Shown: in pieces, positions 32,995 to 42,545 of the stretch
Position numbering within the stretch: the first letter of the stretch is position 1
Layout: the number at the start of each line of letters is the position of its first letter
Source of the DNA: Myxococcus sp. RHSTA-1-4
GTDB taxonomy: Bacteria; Myxococcota; Myxococcia; Myxococcales; Myxococcaceae
Assembly (NCBI RefSeq): GCF_020037125.1
Contig: NZ_JAIQDG010000010.1
Location: 205,426-269,425 of the forward strand
Direction: 5' to 3'
Length of the DNA stretch: 64,000 nucleotides
Position numbers and translations under genes: made by a program
The notes under the pieces: model-generated
The model's input: the letters and a program-made list of their open reading frames with translations, nothing else
Told to the model about the DNA's origin: nothing
The model's database searches: none

Positions 32995-34163
32995 GGCGGC
33001 TGGCCGGTACCGTCTTCCGCAAGGAGCTGAGGGACCACCTGCGGGACAGGCGCTCGGTGCTCACCGCGCTGATGTTCCCGCTGCTGGGCCCCGTCGTCTT
33101 CATGGTGATGTTCAACCTGCTGGCCTCCTGGTACCGGCAGGACCGGCCGCTGGAGCTGCCGGTGGTGGGCCGCGAGCACGCCCCCAGCCTGATGGCCTTC
33201 CTGGAGCGCTACGGCGCGAAGCTGGTGGAGGCGCCGGAGGACTACGAGTCGCGCATCCGCGCGGGCACGCTGGACGCGGTGCTGGTGGTGCCGGAGGACT
33301 ATGGCAGGCAGTTCTCCTCCGGGCACACCGCGCGGGTGCAGCTCGTGGTGGACAGCTCGCGTCAGTCCGCGCGCCACTCGGTGCTGCGCGCGCAGCGGTT
33401 GCTGGAGGCGTACGCGCAGCTCCTGGGCGACCAGCGCCTCTACGCGCGCGGCATCGCTCCGGAGCTGGCCATCCCCGTGCGCGTGGAGGAACTGGACCTG
33501 TCCACACCGGAGCGCACCGCCGCGGGTGTGCTGAACATGGTGCCCCTCTTCCTGGTGCTGGCCGCCTTCGCGGGCGGCATGCAGCTCGCCAGCGACACCA
33601 TGGCGGGTGAGCGCGAGCGCGGCTCGCTGGAGCCGCTGCTGCTCAACCCCGCGCCCCGCGGCGCGGTGGTGACGGGCAAGTGGCTGGCCACCGTCGCCAT
33701 GGCGGCCGGCGCGGTGCTGCTGACGTTGGTGGGCTACCTGCTGGTGGTGCGGCGCGTGCCGCTGGAGGACCTGGGCGTGAAGGCCCGCTTCGACGCGCCC
33801 GCCGCCCTGGGCATGGCCGTGGCGGTGCTGCCCCTGTGCCTGGCCGCCTCCGCGGTGCAGTTGTGGGTGTCCACCTATGCGCGCTCCTTCAAGGAGGCGC
33901 AGACGTACCTGTCGCTGCTGATGGTGGTGCCCATGCTGCCCGGCATGGTGCTGGCCCTGTCTCCCGTGCAGACGAAGGCGTGGATGTTCGCGGTGCCGGT
34001 GCTGGGGCAGGAGCTGCTGGCGGGCGAGGTGATGCGCGGGGAGCCGCTGGGGCCGCTGCCCTTCCTCATCGCCGCCGCCTCCAGCGCCGCGATGTCGGTG
34101 CTGGCGCTGCGTTTCACCACCCGCCTGCTCGCCCAGGAGCGCATCGTCTTCGGCCGGGGCTGA
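32991..34163 (+). CDS. natB: ABC-2 type permease, NatB-like
   Basis: 390 residues overlapping natA (ATGA). Topology is typical of NatB/ABC-2: one helix near residue 30 (ALMFPLLGPVVFMVMFNLLA), a long extracytoplasmic domain (~45-185), then about five helices (LNMVPLFLVLAAFAGGMQLA, VAMAAGAVLLTLVGYLLVV, AALGMAVAVLPLCLAASAVQ, LSLLMVVPMLPGMVLAL, LPFLIAAASSAAMSVLAL). ERERGSLEPLLLNPA is the coupling motif seen in the family. Forms the exporter with natA. Confidence 0.9.
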   Translation: MRRLAGTVFRKELRDHLRDRRSVLTALMFPLLGPVVFMVMFNLLASWYRQDRPLELPVVGREHAPSLMAFLERYGAKLVEAPEDYESRIRAGTLDAVLVVPEDYGRQFSSGHTARVQLVVDSSRQSARHSVLRAQRLLEAYAQLLGDQRLYARGIAPELAIPVRVEELDLSTPERTAAGVLNMVPLFLVLAAFAGGMQLASDTMAGERERGSLEPLLLNPAPRGAVVTGKWLATVAMAAGAVLLTLVGYLLVVRRVPLEDLGVKARFDAPAALGMAVAVLPLCLAASAVQLWVSTYARSFKEAQTYLSLLMVVPMLPGMVLALSPVQTKAWMFAVPVLGQELLAGEVMRGEPLGPLPFLIAAASSAAMSVLALRFTTRLLAQERIVFGRG

Positions 34164-34168
34164 GGGCC

Positions 34169-34191
34169 GGCGGGCACGTGCGGAGCCCGCC
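34169..34191 (+). terminator. Hairpin after natB
   Basis: GGCGGGC-9-GCCCGCC, 7-bp perfect stem starting 6 bp after the natB stop. No T run. Confidence 0.4.
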
Positions 34192-34250
34192 TGCCTGCCT
34201 GCTCCGTGGTACTTCCGTTTCTTCGCGGACGGTGTGAGGCTTCACGCGCC

Positions 34251-34787
34251 ATGTCTTCCCGCGAGCCGATGACCCGCGCGATGATTTTCGAGAGCCTCTT
34301 CGTCCAGGGGCTCAGGGCGGACGGCGCGTTCGCGGAGGCACTGCTCGCCGAGGGCGTGGATGTGCGGGCGCTGAAGCTGGAGTACCCCATGCGGGTGCTC
34401 AACCGGTGCGTGGACCTGGCGCGTCAGCACCTGTACCCGGACCTGCCCGAGGAGGCGGCACAGCGGCACCTGGGGCGCGTCTTCGTGCAGGGCTTCACCC
34501 AGACGCTGCTGGGCCGGGTGGTGGTGGTGGGCATGCCCATGCTGGGCCCGGTGCGCTACCTCAAGCGCTTTCCGGACCACCTGCGGCTGGACAGCTCTCC
34601 GCTGCGCGTACTGCCGGTGCAGGTGGGCGAGCGGGCCTTCCGGATGGAGTTCCGCAACGAGGCCCTGGTGAGGCCGGACTTCCTGGCGGGCGTCCTGCTG
34701 GAGGGGCTGAAGCTGGCGCGCGCCGAGGCGGCCATCACCGTCGAGCGCCACTCGCTCTTGAGTTTCGATCTGCACATCACCTGGTAG
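34251..34787 (+). CDS. DUF2378 (TIGR02265) family protein
   Basis: 178 residues from ATG 34251 (ATG 34269 also possible; ribosome site weak). Family features: MIFESLFVQGLRADGAFAEA, GRVFVQGFTQTLLGR, LGPVRYLKRFPDHLR, GERAFRMEFRNEALVRPDFL, and the C-terminal SLLSFDLHITW. This is the more typical of the two family members in the window (the other is at 9138). No known function; no signal peptide or membrane helix. Transcribed between natB and the DUF2804 gene, probably from its own promoter after the hairpin at 34169. Confidence 0.86.
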   Translation: MSSREPMTRAMIFESLFVQGLRADGAFAEALLAEGVDVRALKLEYPMRVLNRCVDLARQHLYPDLPEEAAQRHLGRVFVQGFTQTLLGRVVVVGMPMLGPVRYLKRFPDHLRLDSSPLRVLPVQVGERAFRMEFRNEALVRPDFLAGVLLEGLKLARAEAAITVERHSLLSFDLHITW

Positions 34788-34873
34788 CCCTGGAGGGCGG
34801 CAATGTCGGCGGGTGGCCCTTGGCCGCCGACTCTGGATGACATCCGCGCCCGGTTGGCTTCCAATGGCGACAG

Positions 34874-35941
34874 ATGACGCCCGAGCGAGAAGCCCTCCTT
34901 CCCCCCGCGCCGGCCTCCGTGGCGACGGCGCGGGGCGAACCGCGATTCGGCACCTACCAGGGTGAGCTGCCCGAGGTGGACCTGCCCCGCCTGCAAGGGC
35001 GGTGGTCCCCCACGCGCACCACGCGCCTGCTCAAGCGCAAGCGGTGGCACTACACCTTCGCGGCCACGCCGGAGGTCGCCGCCCTCTTCGCCGTGGTGGA
35101 CCTGGGCTACACGGCGAGCGCCTTCGCGGTGGCGTTGGATTTGCGCGAGCGCCGGCCGCTCTGCGACGTGAGCTTCCTGGGCGCGCCCGGGCCCATGGTG
35201 GAGCTGGGAGACAAACCCGGGGCGGGGCTCAACGCCTCCTTCCGGACGCTGGGCGGGAAGCTGTCCATACGGCGCGGCGAGGAGGACGAGCGCTACCGGG
35301 TGGAGGTGGACGTCAGCCGCCTGCGCACCGGCAGCCTGCAGTCCTTCCAGTGGAACGGCGATTTGCTGGTGGCCGGTGGTCCTCCCGCGCTGACGGTGAT
35401 TGCGCCGGTGGAGGGGGACGGGCTGGTGAACGTCACCATGAAGCGCAACGGCCTGCTGTCCTTCGGCAGCCTGGAGGCGGGCGGCAAGCGCTTCCGGTTG
35501 GACGGCGGCGTGGGTGGCATGGACTACACGCAGGGCTACCTGGCGCGGCACACGGCCTGGCGCTGGGCCTTCGCGGCGGGGCGGCTGGCGGATGGCACGC
35601 CCGTGGGCCTCAACCTGGTGGAGGGCTTCAACGAGTCCTCCGCCGAGGCCAACGAGAACGCGCTGTGGCTGGGGGACACGCTGTACCCGCTGGCGCGGGC
35701 GCGCTTCGAGTACAACACGAAGGAGATGATGGAGCCCTGGCGGCTGGTGACGGTGGACGGCGCGGTGGACCTGCGCTTCCAGCCGTTCCACGTGCACCGC
35801 GAGGAGCGGGACTTGCGCGTCGTGGTGAGCCACTTCGCGCAGCCGGTGGGCTTCTTCACGGGCACGGTGAAGGTGGGCGGACGCACGCTGGAGCTGTCCG
35901 ACGTGCCCGGCGTCACCGAGGACCAGGACATGCTGTGGTGA
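34874..35941 (+). CDS. DUF2804 family protein
   Basis: 355 residues. Hallmarks of DUF2804: KRKRWHYTFAATPEVAALFA, GLLSFGSLEAGGKRF, and the best-conserved MDYTQGYLARHTAWRWAFAA (residues ~215-235) followed by VGLNLVEGFNESS and NALWLGD. These proteins resemble a lipocalin-like beta structure (related to AttH/CrtC folds) of unknown role. No signal peptide. 86 bp after the DUF2378 gene on the same strand. Confidence 0.88.
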   Translation: MTPEREALLPPAPASVATARGEPRFGTYQGELPEVDLPRLQGRWSPTRTTRLLKRKRWHYTFAATPEVAALFAVVDLGYTASAFAVALDLRERRPLCDVSFLGAPGPMVELGDKPGAGLNASFRTLGGKLSIRRGEEDERYRVEVDVSRLRTGSLQSFQWNGDLLVAGGPPALTVIAPVEGDGLVNVTMKRNGLLSFGSLEAGGKRFRLDGGVGGMDYTQGYLARHTAWRWAFAAGRLADGTPVGLNLVEGFNESSAEANENALWLGDTLYPLARARFEYNTKEMMEPWRLVTVDGAVDLRFQPFHVHREERDLRVVVSHFAQPVGFFTGTVKVGGRTLELSDVPGVTEDQDMLW

Positions 35942-35962
35942 GGGGGCCCGCGGCCGCGCGCC

Positions 35963-37291
35963 TCAATACGGGCCGCGCGCTTGGGAGTGGACGAGCTCTG
36001 AGGTGAGCTTCCCTTCAGGGCGAGCCCGCTCCGTCCACTCCAGCAGGCCCTGGTCGTTGACTCTCGCCTTCGCCGTGTTGGCTCCAGCAGTGAGCGTGAT
36101 GGCACGGGGGCCCGAGGCCGCGTCCCGGCGCAGCGAGAGCTCCACCGGCGCGGTGACGTCCTCGGCGGGCCGGTACACGTCGAGCACCACCTCCGATGTG
36201 TCTCCGGACAGCAGCCACTTCTCCACGGCGACGCGGACGTCGTCCTCCGTGGCCAACCCCCGCTTCGAGGTGAAGGTGCCCTTGAGGGTCCGCGTGCCCT
36301 GGCGTCCCTCGTAGCGATACGAGGTCCCGGGAACGGTGAGGCCCTCGGGGCCAGAGGACCCGGTGTTCGTTGCCGGCTCACGCCCGCGCCGCAGCGTCAC
36401 CTGCAATGCGAGCACACCCTCCTCCGCCCGGGCATGGCGCAGCTCCACCAGGTGGTTCCGTGCATCGGTCAGCGTGGTGGTGGTGCTGTCCTCCGCGCGC
36501 AGCCCGCCTCCCGTGCCGGGCAGCAGCAGGCTGGTGGTGGACTCGGTGCGGGTGGTGCCACCTGTCACGCTCCTCGACGTGCGCCAGTCGAATCCAGCGA
36601 GCCGCCCGTCCAGCTTCAACACACGCAGCTCCTCGCGGCGCGTGGGAGGGCGCGGGCGTCCCGGTACCTGGAGCGAGCGGGCCAGGTCCGTGGTGATGCG
36701 GCGGAACGTCCGCGTGTAGCCGGGCTCGTCGTGCGCGCACAGCAGCGGCAGTTCCGGGCTCGCGCTGACCATCAGCTTCATCTGCCCCGCGCCCATGCCG
36801 CCGCCCGGCGTGGCCGTCTCGTAATCCACGCGGAGGAACAGGGCCGGGGCGCCCGCCACCACCGCGACCTCCGTGGGCTCCATGCGCCGCACCGTGACGC
36901 CCGGCCCCGCGCCCACCGCCTTCGCCACCGCGAGCAGCGCGCCCGCCGCGTCGAGCGGGCGCTCATAGACGAAACACGCCAGCGCCACCTCGGTGCCCAG
37001 CGGGATGTCGATGCGCGTGGAGCCCTCGTTGCGCGCCAGCGTGGGCGGAGCCGTGGCCTCCACCTCCGCGGTGAAGACGCGCTCGGGTGAGTCCACCCGA
37101 TGTTTCCCCAGCGGCGGCAGCTCGCGAGCGGACGGGCCCGTGGGCTCGAGCTCGGGGACCGGGGGCTCGGCGGGCGTTCCGGCACTGGGAGTGCCGGGCT
37201 GGGGCGCGGGTGTCTCGGCTCCCGGCCGGGAGGTCCGTGACGGCCCCGCACAGGCGGTGGCGAGGCAGAGCAGGAAGGCGAATCGCCGCAT
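35963..37291 (-). CDS. Hypothetical lipoprotein
   Basis: 442 residues with lipobox CLATAC (MRRFAFLLCLATAC) and a long Pro/Gly/Thr linker. The first folded part (~70-190) reads FTAEVEATAPPTL, IDIPLGTEVALACFVYERP and LFLRVDYETATPGGG. The second (~225-430) contains RSVTGGTTRTESTTSLLLPG and SYRYEGRQGTRTLKGTFTSK. No known domain. No transmembrane helix apart from the signal. Convergent with the DUF2804 gene (21 bp apart). Confidence 0.78.
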   Translation of the reverse strand: MRRFAFLLCLATACAGPSRTSRPGAETPAPQPGTPSAGTPAEPPVPELEPTGPSARELPPLGKHRVDSPERVFTAEVEATAPPTLARNEGSTRIDIPLGTEVALACFVYERPLDAAGALLAVAKAVGAGPGVTVRRMEPTEVAVVAGAPALFLRVDYETATPGGGMGAGQMKLMVSASPELPLLCAHDEPGYTRTFRRITTDLARSLQVPGRPRPPTRREELRVLKLDGRLAGFDWRTSRSVTGGTTRTESTTSLLLPGTGGGLRAEDSTTTTLTDARNHLVELRHARAEEGVLALQVTLRRGREPATNTGSSGPEGLTVPGTSYRYEGRQGTRTLKGTFTSKRGLATEDDVRVAVEKWLLSGDTSEVVLDVYRPAEDVTAPVELSLRRDAASGPRAITLTAGANTAKARVNDQGLLEWTERARPEGKLTSELVHSQARGPY

Positions 37292-37473
37292 CGGAGGACT
37301 CGGGGGGGCGGAAAACCGGGCCGGTGGAGGCGGGGGACGCTACCGTGACTCCGGAATGCCGTCAGGGCCCACGGGGGTTGTCTCCCGGCAAGGAGTGGGC
37401 GCCGGACATCCCGGGCGCGTACGGGCCTCGGAGGGGGTAGGCTGCGCCCCACCCCGCAGCCACGAGGGACCTC

Positions 37474-38556
37474 ATGCTCTGCTCGCATTGCGGCCAGCCC
37501 CTTCCCCCGGGGCACGGCGCCACCTGCCCCCACTGTGGAAGGAACGTTCATTCCACCAGCTCGCCCGTGGAGGACGCGGCCGACACCGCCCGCCGCACCG
37601 CCGAGGCCGCGGGCCGCGCCGTCCAGTCCCTGCTGGAGGACCCGCGCCTGCGCGAGCGCCTCCCGGGAGGCTCGCTGCCGCTGCTCGGCTCGGGGCTGGT
37701 CGCCACCGCCGTCCTGCTCCCCGTGCTTCCCTTCTTCGGGGGCACCATCGGCCTGCCCTGGTCGCTGGTGATGCTCGCGGGCAGCGTGCTGCTGGGCGCG
37801 CGCGAGTGGCGCGCCGCGGGCCGTCCGCTCCCACCCCCCCTGGAGCGCGTGGCCCAGGTGGCCGCGCATCCCGCCTTCCTGCCCCTCTTCACCGGGCTCA
37901 CGCTCACCTTCGCCTTCCTCTCGCTGAGCCTCGGGCTGGTGCCGCTCCTCTGGCTGGCCGCCGCCGTCGTGCTCGGCTACGTGCAGTGGCGCGTGTTCCA
38001 GGCCTCACCCGCGTCGGCGCCGGAGCTGCGGCCCGCCCCGGGGGCCACGCGCTTCAAGCGCTTCGTGCTCGCGGGCACCGCCGTGTGCGCGGTGTCGCTG
38101 CTGTTCAACTGGGGCTCGGGCGTCGGGAGCTGGTACTCGCTGGGCGGCTACGGCTACGAGGTCAACCGCGTCACGGAAGTCGACCGGAGTGGCCGCCCCA
38201 CGGGCGCCTCCTGGGACGAGTGGAACTACGGCTGGCGGCCCGGCTTCTCCACCACGCACTACGCCTATGGCACGTCCGGGCGTTCCAGGACTGGCGCGCC
38301 GCTCGCGGTGATGTCGCTGCTGGCGCTCGCGCTGGTGGGCGCGCTGCCCCGGGTCCGCGCCGCGGTGCCACCGCTGCTGCCGCCCGTCCTCGCCGGGCTC
38401 CTCACCCTGTGGGGCGTCACGGGCCTCTCCTCGCGCCTGGGGCCCTGGCTCTTCCTGCTGGGCGTAGTGGCCATCGACGTCGCCGTGGCGCGCGAGTTCC
38501 TCCAGCCGCGAGGCACGGGGACGCCGGGGCCGGGCCCCGGTCCGGCGTCCCCGTAG
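37474..38556 (+). CDS. Zinc-ribbon multi-pass membrane protein
   Basis: 360 residues. Residues 3-22 are a zinc ribbon (CSHCGQPLPPGHGATCPHCG, two CxxC pairs). A helical linker (VEDAADTARRTAEAAGRAVQ) precedes about seven transmembrane helices, e.g. LLGSGLVATAVLLPVLPFFG, FLPLFTGLTLTFAFLSLSLG and GPWLFLLGVVAIDVAVAREF. A Tyr/Gly-rich loop (WYSLGGYGYEVN, WNYGWRPGFSTTHYAYGTSG) faces outward. The family is not named; zinc ribbons on small membrane proteins are often regulatory. A hairpin overlaps the 3' end. Confidence 0.8.
   Translation: MLCSHCGQPLPPGHGATCPHCGRNVHSTSSPVEDAADTARRTAEAAGRAVQSLLEDPRLRERLPGGSLPLLGSGLVATAVLLPVLPFFGGTIGLPWSLVMLAGSVLLGAREWRAAGRPLPPPLERVAQVAAHPAFLPLFTGLTLTFAFLSLSLGLVPLLWLAAAVVLGYVQWRVFQASPASAPELRPAPGATRFKRFVLAGTAVCAVSLLFNWGSGVGSWYSLGGYGYEVNRVTEVDRSGRPTGASWDEWNYGWRPGFSTTHYAYGTSGRSRTGAPLAVMSLLALALVGALPRVRAAVPPLLPPVLAGLLTLWGVTGLSSRLGPWLFLLGVVAIDVAVAREFLQPRGTGTPGPGPGPASP
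38517..38552. terminator. Hairpin at the 3' ends of convergent genes
   Basis: GGGGACGCCGG (38517-38527) pairs perfectly with CCGGCGTCCCC (38542-38552). It lies inside the last codons of the zinc-ribbon gene and 14 bp before the stop of the convergent aldolase gene, so it could stop transcription in both directions. Confidence 0.5.
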
Positions 38557-38565
38557 CGGAGCCCT

Positions 38566-39933
38566 TCAGCCTCCCGAGGAGGCGCGGCCGCGGCGTGACT
38601 CGACGATGGCGCGGAAGGAGCGGCTGCGCAGCTCCTCCAGCGTGAGGCCGGCGGCGAGCACCTCGTCCTGGTTGAGGGCGCCGCAGCTCAGTCCCCGCAG
38701 GAAGAAGTTGAGCAATCCCTGCCCGGTGGCCGCGTCGTCGAACACGTCACCCAGCAGCGTCGCCTGCGCGGCCTTGTCCATGAAGGCCCTCAGCCGGCGC
38801 GAGGCCGCGTCCAGCCCCTCCAGGAAGAAGGCATACACGGCCGCGTAGCGCACGGGGAGCTGCGCCGGGTGCAAGTCCCAGCCCTGGTACCACGCGCGCT
38901 CCAGCGAGTGCCGGATGTGCCGGTACGAGAGCTGCCACACCCGGTGCACCGCCTCCATGTTCTCCCGCCGCTGCGTGGGCAGCAGCACCTCGCCGCCCTG
39001 CGCCTTGTGCGGAGGCACGGGCATGACGTTCGTGGCGCCGTCCGCCAGCATGATGCCGGTGCCGGCGAGCGACACCTGCACCACGTCCCGGAGGAAGTCG
39101 CAGGTGGGGTGCAGCATGCTCTGCGCGTGGGCGCTGACGCTGAGGGCGGCGGTGTAGTCGTACACGCCCAGGTGCACGCTGGTGCAGCGTCCCGCTCCCG
39201 CCTCCACCAGCCGCGGCAGGTGCAGCCGGCCCTCGCGGTCGAAGAGGGCCTGGGGCGTCTCCACCATCAGCTCCAGGCCCAGCGAGCCTGACGGCAGCCC
39301 CTTCTCCGTCTCCATCACCTCCAGGATGCGCGCCAGCGCGGCCACCTGCTCCGGCACCGACACCTTGGGCAGGGTGACGACGAAGGAGGGCGGCAGCTTC
39401 CCTCCCGTGCGCTCCAGCAGGGTGGTGAGGAACAAGTCCAGCGTGCGAGAGGCCCGCTCGAACAGCTCCTCCGTGAAGGACTTCACCCGGATGCCGACGA
39501 AGGGCGGCAGCGAGCCCTGCTCCAGGCCGCGGGCCATCTCCGTGGCGGCGGAGACGGCGTGCCCGTCCTCCTCCGCGTCGGGGCGGTGGCCGTAGCCGTC
39601 CTCGAAGTCGATGCGCAGGTCCTCCACCGGCTCGCGCTCGAGCTTGTCCACCACGCGCCCGTAGACGCGCTGGGCGAAGCGGCCGCGCTGGGGCAGCCCC
39701 AGGCCGTGGGCCAGCTCGGCGGCGTCCGGCGCGTACTCCTTCAGCGCCGCGAGCGCCAGGTCCCCCAGCTTCCGCGCCGTCTCCGCGCGGAAGAGGTGGG
39801 CGCCGCCGTACACCACGTGCACCGGCTGCCGGCGCGGCGACTCGCCGGGGTAGGCGCGCGCGAGCTCGACGTTGGCCTTGCGCAGGGCCTCGCGCGCGCC
39901 GGCGAGGCTGGCGGGTGTCAGCGTCGTCTTCAC
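38566..39933 (-). CDS. CitE/HpcH-type aldolase-lyase superfamily protein (DUF6986-like)
   Basis: 455 residues from GTG 39933, which overlaps the aminopeptidase stop by 4 bp (GTGA); an upstream in-frame GTG at 39951 is an alternative. A TIM-barrel of the PEP-utilising/CitE type: RIDFEDGYGHRPDAEED, PPSFVVTLPKVSVPEQVAAL, LGLELMVETPQALFDREGRL, TSVHLGVYDYTAALSVSAH. Acidic residues in LELMVETP and HLGVYDYT match metal-binding positions of citrate/malyl-CoA lyases. Reaction unknown. Co-translated with pepN, which precedes it on the minus strand. Confidence 0.82.
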   Translation of the reverse strand: MKTTLTPASLAGAREALRKANVELARAYPGESPRRQPVHVVYGGAHLFRAETARKLGDLALAALKEYAPDAAELAHGLGLPQRGRFAQRVYGRVVDKLEREPVEDLRIDFEDGYGHRPDAEEDGHAVSAATEMARGLEQGSLPPFVGIRVKSFTEELFERASRTLDLFLTTLLERTGGKLPPSFVVTLPKVSVPEQVAALARILEVMETEKGLPSGSLGLELMVETPQALFDREGRLHLPRLVEAGAGRCTSVHLGVYDYTAALSVSAHAQSMLHPTCDFLRDVVQVSLAGTGIMLADGATNVMPVPPHKAQGGEVLLPTQRRENMEAVHRVWQLSYRHIRHSLERAWYQGWDLHPAQLPVRYAAVYAFFLEGLDAASRRLRAFMDKAAQATLLGDVFDDAATGQGLLNFFLRGLSCGALNQDEVLAAGLTLEELRSRSFRAIVESRRGRASSGG

Positions 39934-42482
39934 GGCTGCTTCTTGAGCCACGCCGACACCTCGGGGGCGCAGCGCTCGCGCAGGGCCACGTCCTGGGACA
40001 GCCGCTCCAGCGTCTGGGCCGTGGCCTGCTGCGCCTCGGGCACCGGGTTCGCCTGCAGGAGCGCCTTCATCTGCTCCAGGTGCTCACGCGTGCGCAGCAT
40101 GCCCATGGCCTCGACGATGCGGCGCAGCAGCATGGGCGCGCCACCCGTGCGGGCCAGCACGTCCTTCCACCGCGTGCGCATCACCCCCCACCACGCCTCG
40201 CGGCCGGTGCGGTTGCCCAGCAGCCCCGTGATGAAGCTGGACACGTCCTGCGTCTTCACGGTGTCGGTGAAGAACAGCCCCTGCGCGCGCTCGGCCAGCA
40301 CCGGGTTCTCGAAGCCGGTGAGCGCCATGAGGTAGCGGCGCTGCGTGGCCGGGTCCGGCTCCTTCGGCATCTTCTGGAGGAACGTGTCGAACAGGGCCGA
40401 GTCCCCGGCGCGCGCCACCATGGCCACCGACGCGTCCAGCAGGTTGGGCTCCAGCGCCTCCCTGTCCCCCTCGAGCATGCGGGCCACGCGCGGGCGGGCC
40501 TCCGCGAGCGCCTCCGGGCTGCGCGCCAGTCCGCCCACCGCGCGCACCAGCGCCGCGCGCCGCAGCTTCACCCGGTCCGACTCGCCCGGCGACGCCTGCC
40601 AGCCCAGCTTCTTCAGCCCCGGGGCCAGCAGCCGCTCCACCCACCGGCGGAAGCGCTCCTGCTCCTCGCCGTCCACCAGCCGGCCCTCGATGTACGCCAG
40701 CCGGCCCACCAGCTCGTCCAGGACGGAGTCGTCCTCCTCGTCGCCGAAGCGGCTTGCCAGGTCCAGCAGGTCCGCCACCGACGCCTGCGCCGAGCGCACC
40801 AGCGCCCACTGGTCCGCCAGCAGGGAGACGCGCTCCGCGGGTGCCAGCGCCTTCAGGTTGGCCGCCAGCTTCTCCAGCGCCGGCTTGTCGTACGCCACCC
40901 GGTAGAAGCCGGTGGAGCCCGCGTTGGCCGTCAGCCACTTCACGTCGCCCGAGCCCTCCAGCGTCACCGTGGCCCGCGCCTCACGCAGCAGCACCCGCTG
41001 CTCGCGCACGCCGCCGCCGTCCTCGAAGCGCAGCACCATGGGCACCGGCCACTTCTCGCCGCTCTCCACGCCCGGCTCCGAGTAGAAGCGCCGCTGCGAC
41101 AGGTGCAGGGTGCGCCCCTCCAGCCGCGCGGACACCAGCGGGAAGCCGCTCTGGCCCACCCACGCCGTGGCCAGCTCCTCCACCGGCTGCTTCGCGGCCT
41201 GGCCCAGCGCGTTCCACAAATCCTCCTTCACCGCGTTGGCGCGCGCGTGCTTGCGCATGTACTGGCGGATGCCCTCGCGGAAGGGGCCCTCGCCGAGGAA
41301 GCCCTCAATCATCCGCAGCACCGCGCCGCCCTTCTCGTACGTAATCGCGTCGAAGCTCTCACCGGCCTCGCCCGCGTTGCGCACCTCGCCGTGGATGGGG
41401 TGCGTGGACTTGAGCGCGTCCAGGTGCAGCGCGCTGGCCCGGTGCGCGTCGAAGTCCAGCCACATGCGCCACTCGGGGCGCCACTGGTCGACAATCTTGA
41501 AGGCCATCCACGTGGCGAACGCCTCGTTGAGCCACAGGTCGTCCCACCACACCATGGTGACCCAGTTGCCGAACCACTGGTGCGCCAGCTCGTGCGTCAC
41601 CACCTCCGCCACGCGCTTCTGCACGGACAGCGGCGCGGTGGCCGGGTCCAGCAGCAGCGCCACCTCGCGGTACGTAATCAGGCCGGCGTTCTCCATGGCG
41701 CCGGCCTCGAAGTCCGGAATGCCCACCTGGTCCACCTTGGTGAAGGCATACGGCAGCCCGAAGTAGTCCTGGAGCCGGGGCAGCACCGCCAGCGCCACGT
41801 CCTGCCCGAAGCGCGTCAGGTGCGCCTTCTCCGGCAGGGACCAGGTGCGTACCGGCACGCCCTCCACGTGCTGCTCCGGCGTGCCCACCAGGGGGCCCGC
41901 CACCAGGGCGATGAGGTAGCTGCTCAGCACCTCCGTCTCCTGGAACGTCACCTTCTGGAGGTCCCCGTCCTGCTCCTCCTTCACCACCGGGCCGTTGCCC
42001 AGCACGGTGTGGCCCTTCGGCACGCGCACGGAGAGGGCCCACTTCGCCTTGAAGGCCGGCTCGTCGAAGGACGGGAAGAGACGGCGCGCGTCGGCCGCCT
42101 CGAACTGGGTGGCCGCCACCTTGCCCGCGAGGTACAGGCCTCGCAGCCCTTCCGTGAAGCCTCCCGTCCACGCCACGTCCAGCGACGCGGGCCCCTTCGG
42201 CAGCGGCGCGTCGAAGCGGAGCACCACCGTCTCGCTCTGCTGCATGGGCTGGATGGAGGACGGCCTGCGCTGCTCGCCGCCCGCGCGGAACGTCACCTCC
42301 CCGAGCTGCAGGGCGATGGCATGGAGGATGATTTCCTTCGAGGGCTCCGCCAGCTCCAGGTCGATGGTCTGCTGCCCGGAGAAGCGCTTCGCGTCCATGT
42401 CCAGGGTCAGCGTGGCAGCGTAGCGGCGGGGACGGATGGATGCCGGCAGGCGGAAGTTCTTGTCTTCGGTCGGATGCGCCAT
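39930..42482 (-). CDS. pepN: M1 family aminopeptidase N
   Basis: 850 residues. Removes N-terminal amino acids from peptides; zinc-dependent, cytoplasmic (no signal peptide). GAMEN exopeptidase motif (FEAGAMENAGLITYR), zinc site His297-Glu298-x-x-His301 (VTHELAHQWFGNW) with Glu320 (LNEAFATWM), and the proton-donor Tyr region ITYEKGGAVLRM. The C-terminal ERAP1-like helical domain is complete (ends EVSAWLKKQP). Same length as eukaryotic-type M1 enzymes. First gene of an operon with the CitE-like gene. Confidence 0.96.
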   Translation of the reverse strand: MAHPTEDKNFRLPASIRPRRYAATLTLDMDAKRFSGQQTIDLELAEPSKEIILHAIALQLGEVTFRAGGEQRRPSSIQPMQQSETVVLRFDAPLPKGPASLDVAWTGGFTEGLRGLYLAGKVAATQFEAADARRLFPSFDEPAFKAKWALSVRVPKGHTVLGNGPVVKEEQDGDLQKVTFQETEVLSSYLIALVAGPLVGTPEQHVEGVPVRTWSLPEKAHLTRFGQDVALAVLPRLQDYFGLPYAFTKVDQVGIPDFEAGAMENAGLITYREVALLLDPATAPLSVQKRVAEVVTHELAHQWFGNWVTMVWWDDLWLNEAFATWMAFKIVDQWRPEWRMWLDFDAHRASALHLDALKSTHPIHGEVRNAGEAGESFDAITYEKGGAVLRMIEGFLGEGPFREGIRQYMRKHARANAVKEDLWNALGQAAKQPVEELATAWVGQSGFPLVSARLEGRTLHLSQRRFYSEPGVESGEKWPVPMVLRFEDGGGVREQRVLLREARATVTLEGSGDVKWLTANAGSTGFYRVAYDKPALEKLAANLKALAPAERVSLLADQWALVRSAQASVADLLDLASRFGDEEDDSVLDELVGRLAYIEGRLVDGEEQERFRRWVERLLAPGLKKLGWQASPGESDRVKLRRAALVRAVGGLARSPEALAEARPRVARMLEGDREALEPNLLDASVAMVARAGDSALFDTFLQKMPKEPDPATQRRYLMALTGFENPVLAERAQGLFFTDTVKTQDVSSFITGLLGNRTGREAWWGVMRTRWKDVLARTGGAPMLLRRIVEAMGMLRTREHLEQMKALLQANPVPEAQQATAQTLERLSQDVALRERCAPEVSAWLKKQP

Positions 42483-42545
42483 GGGAAGGTGGAATGTAGC
42501 GCCCGGGACGCCGTGCGCCCGGACTTAGTTGCCGGTTGTCCGCCG

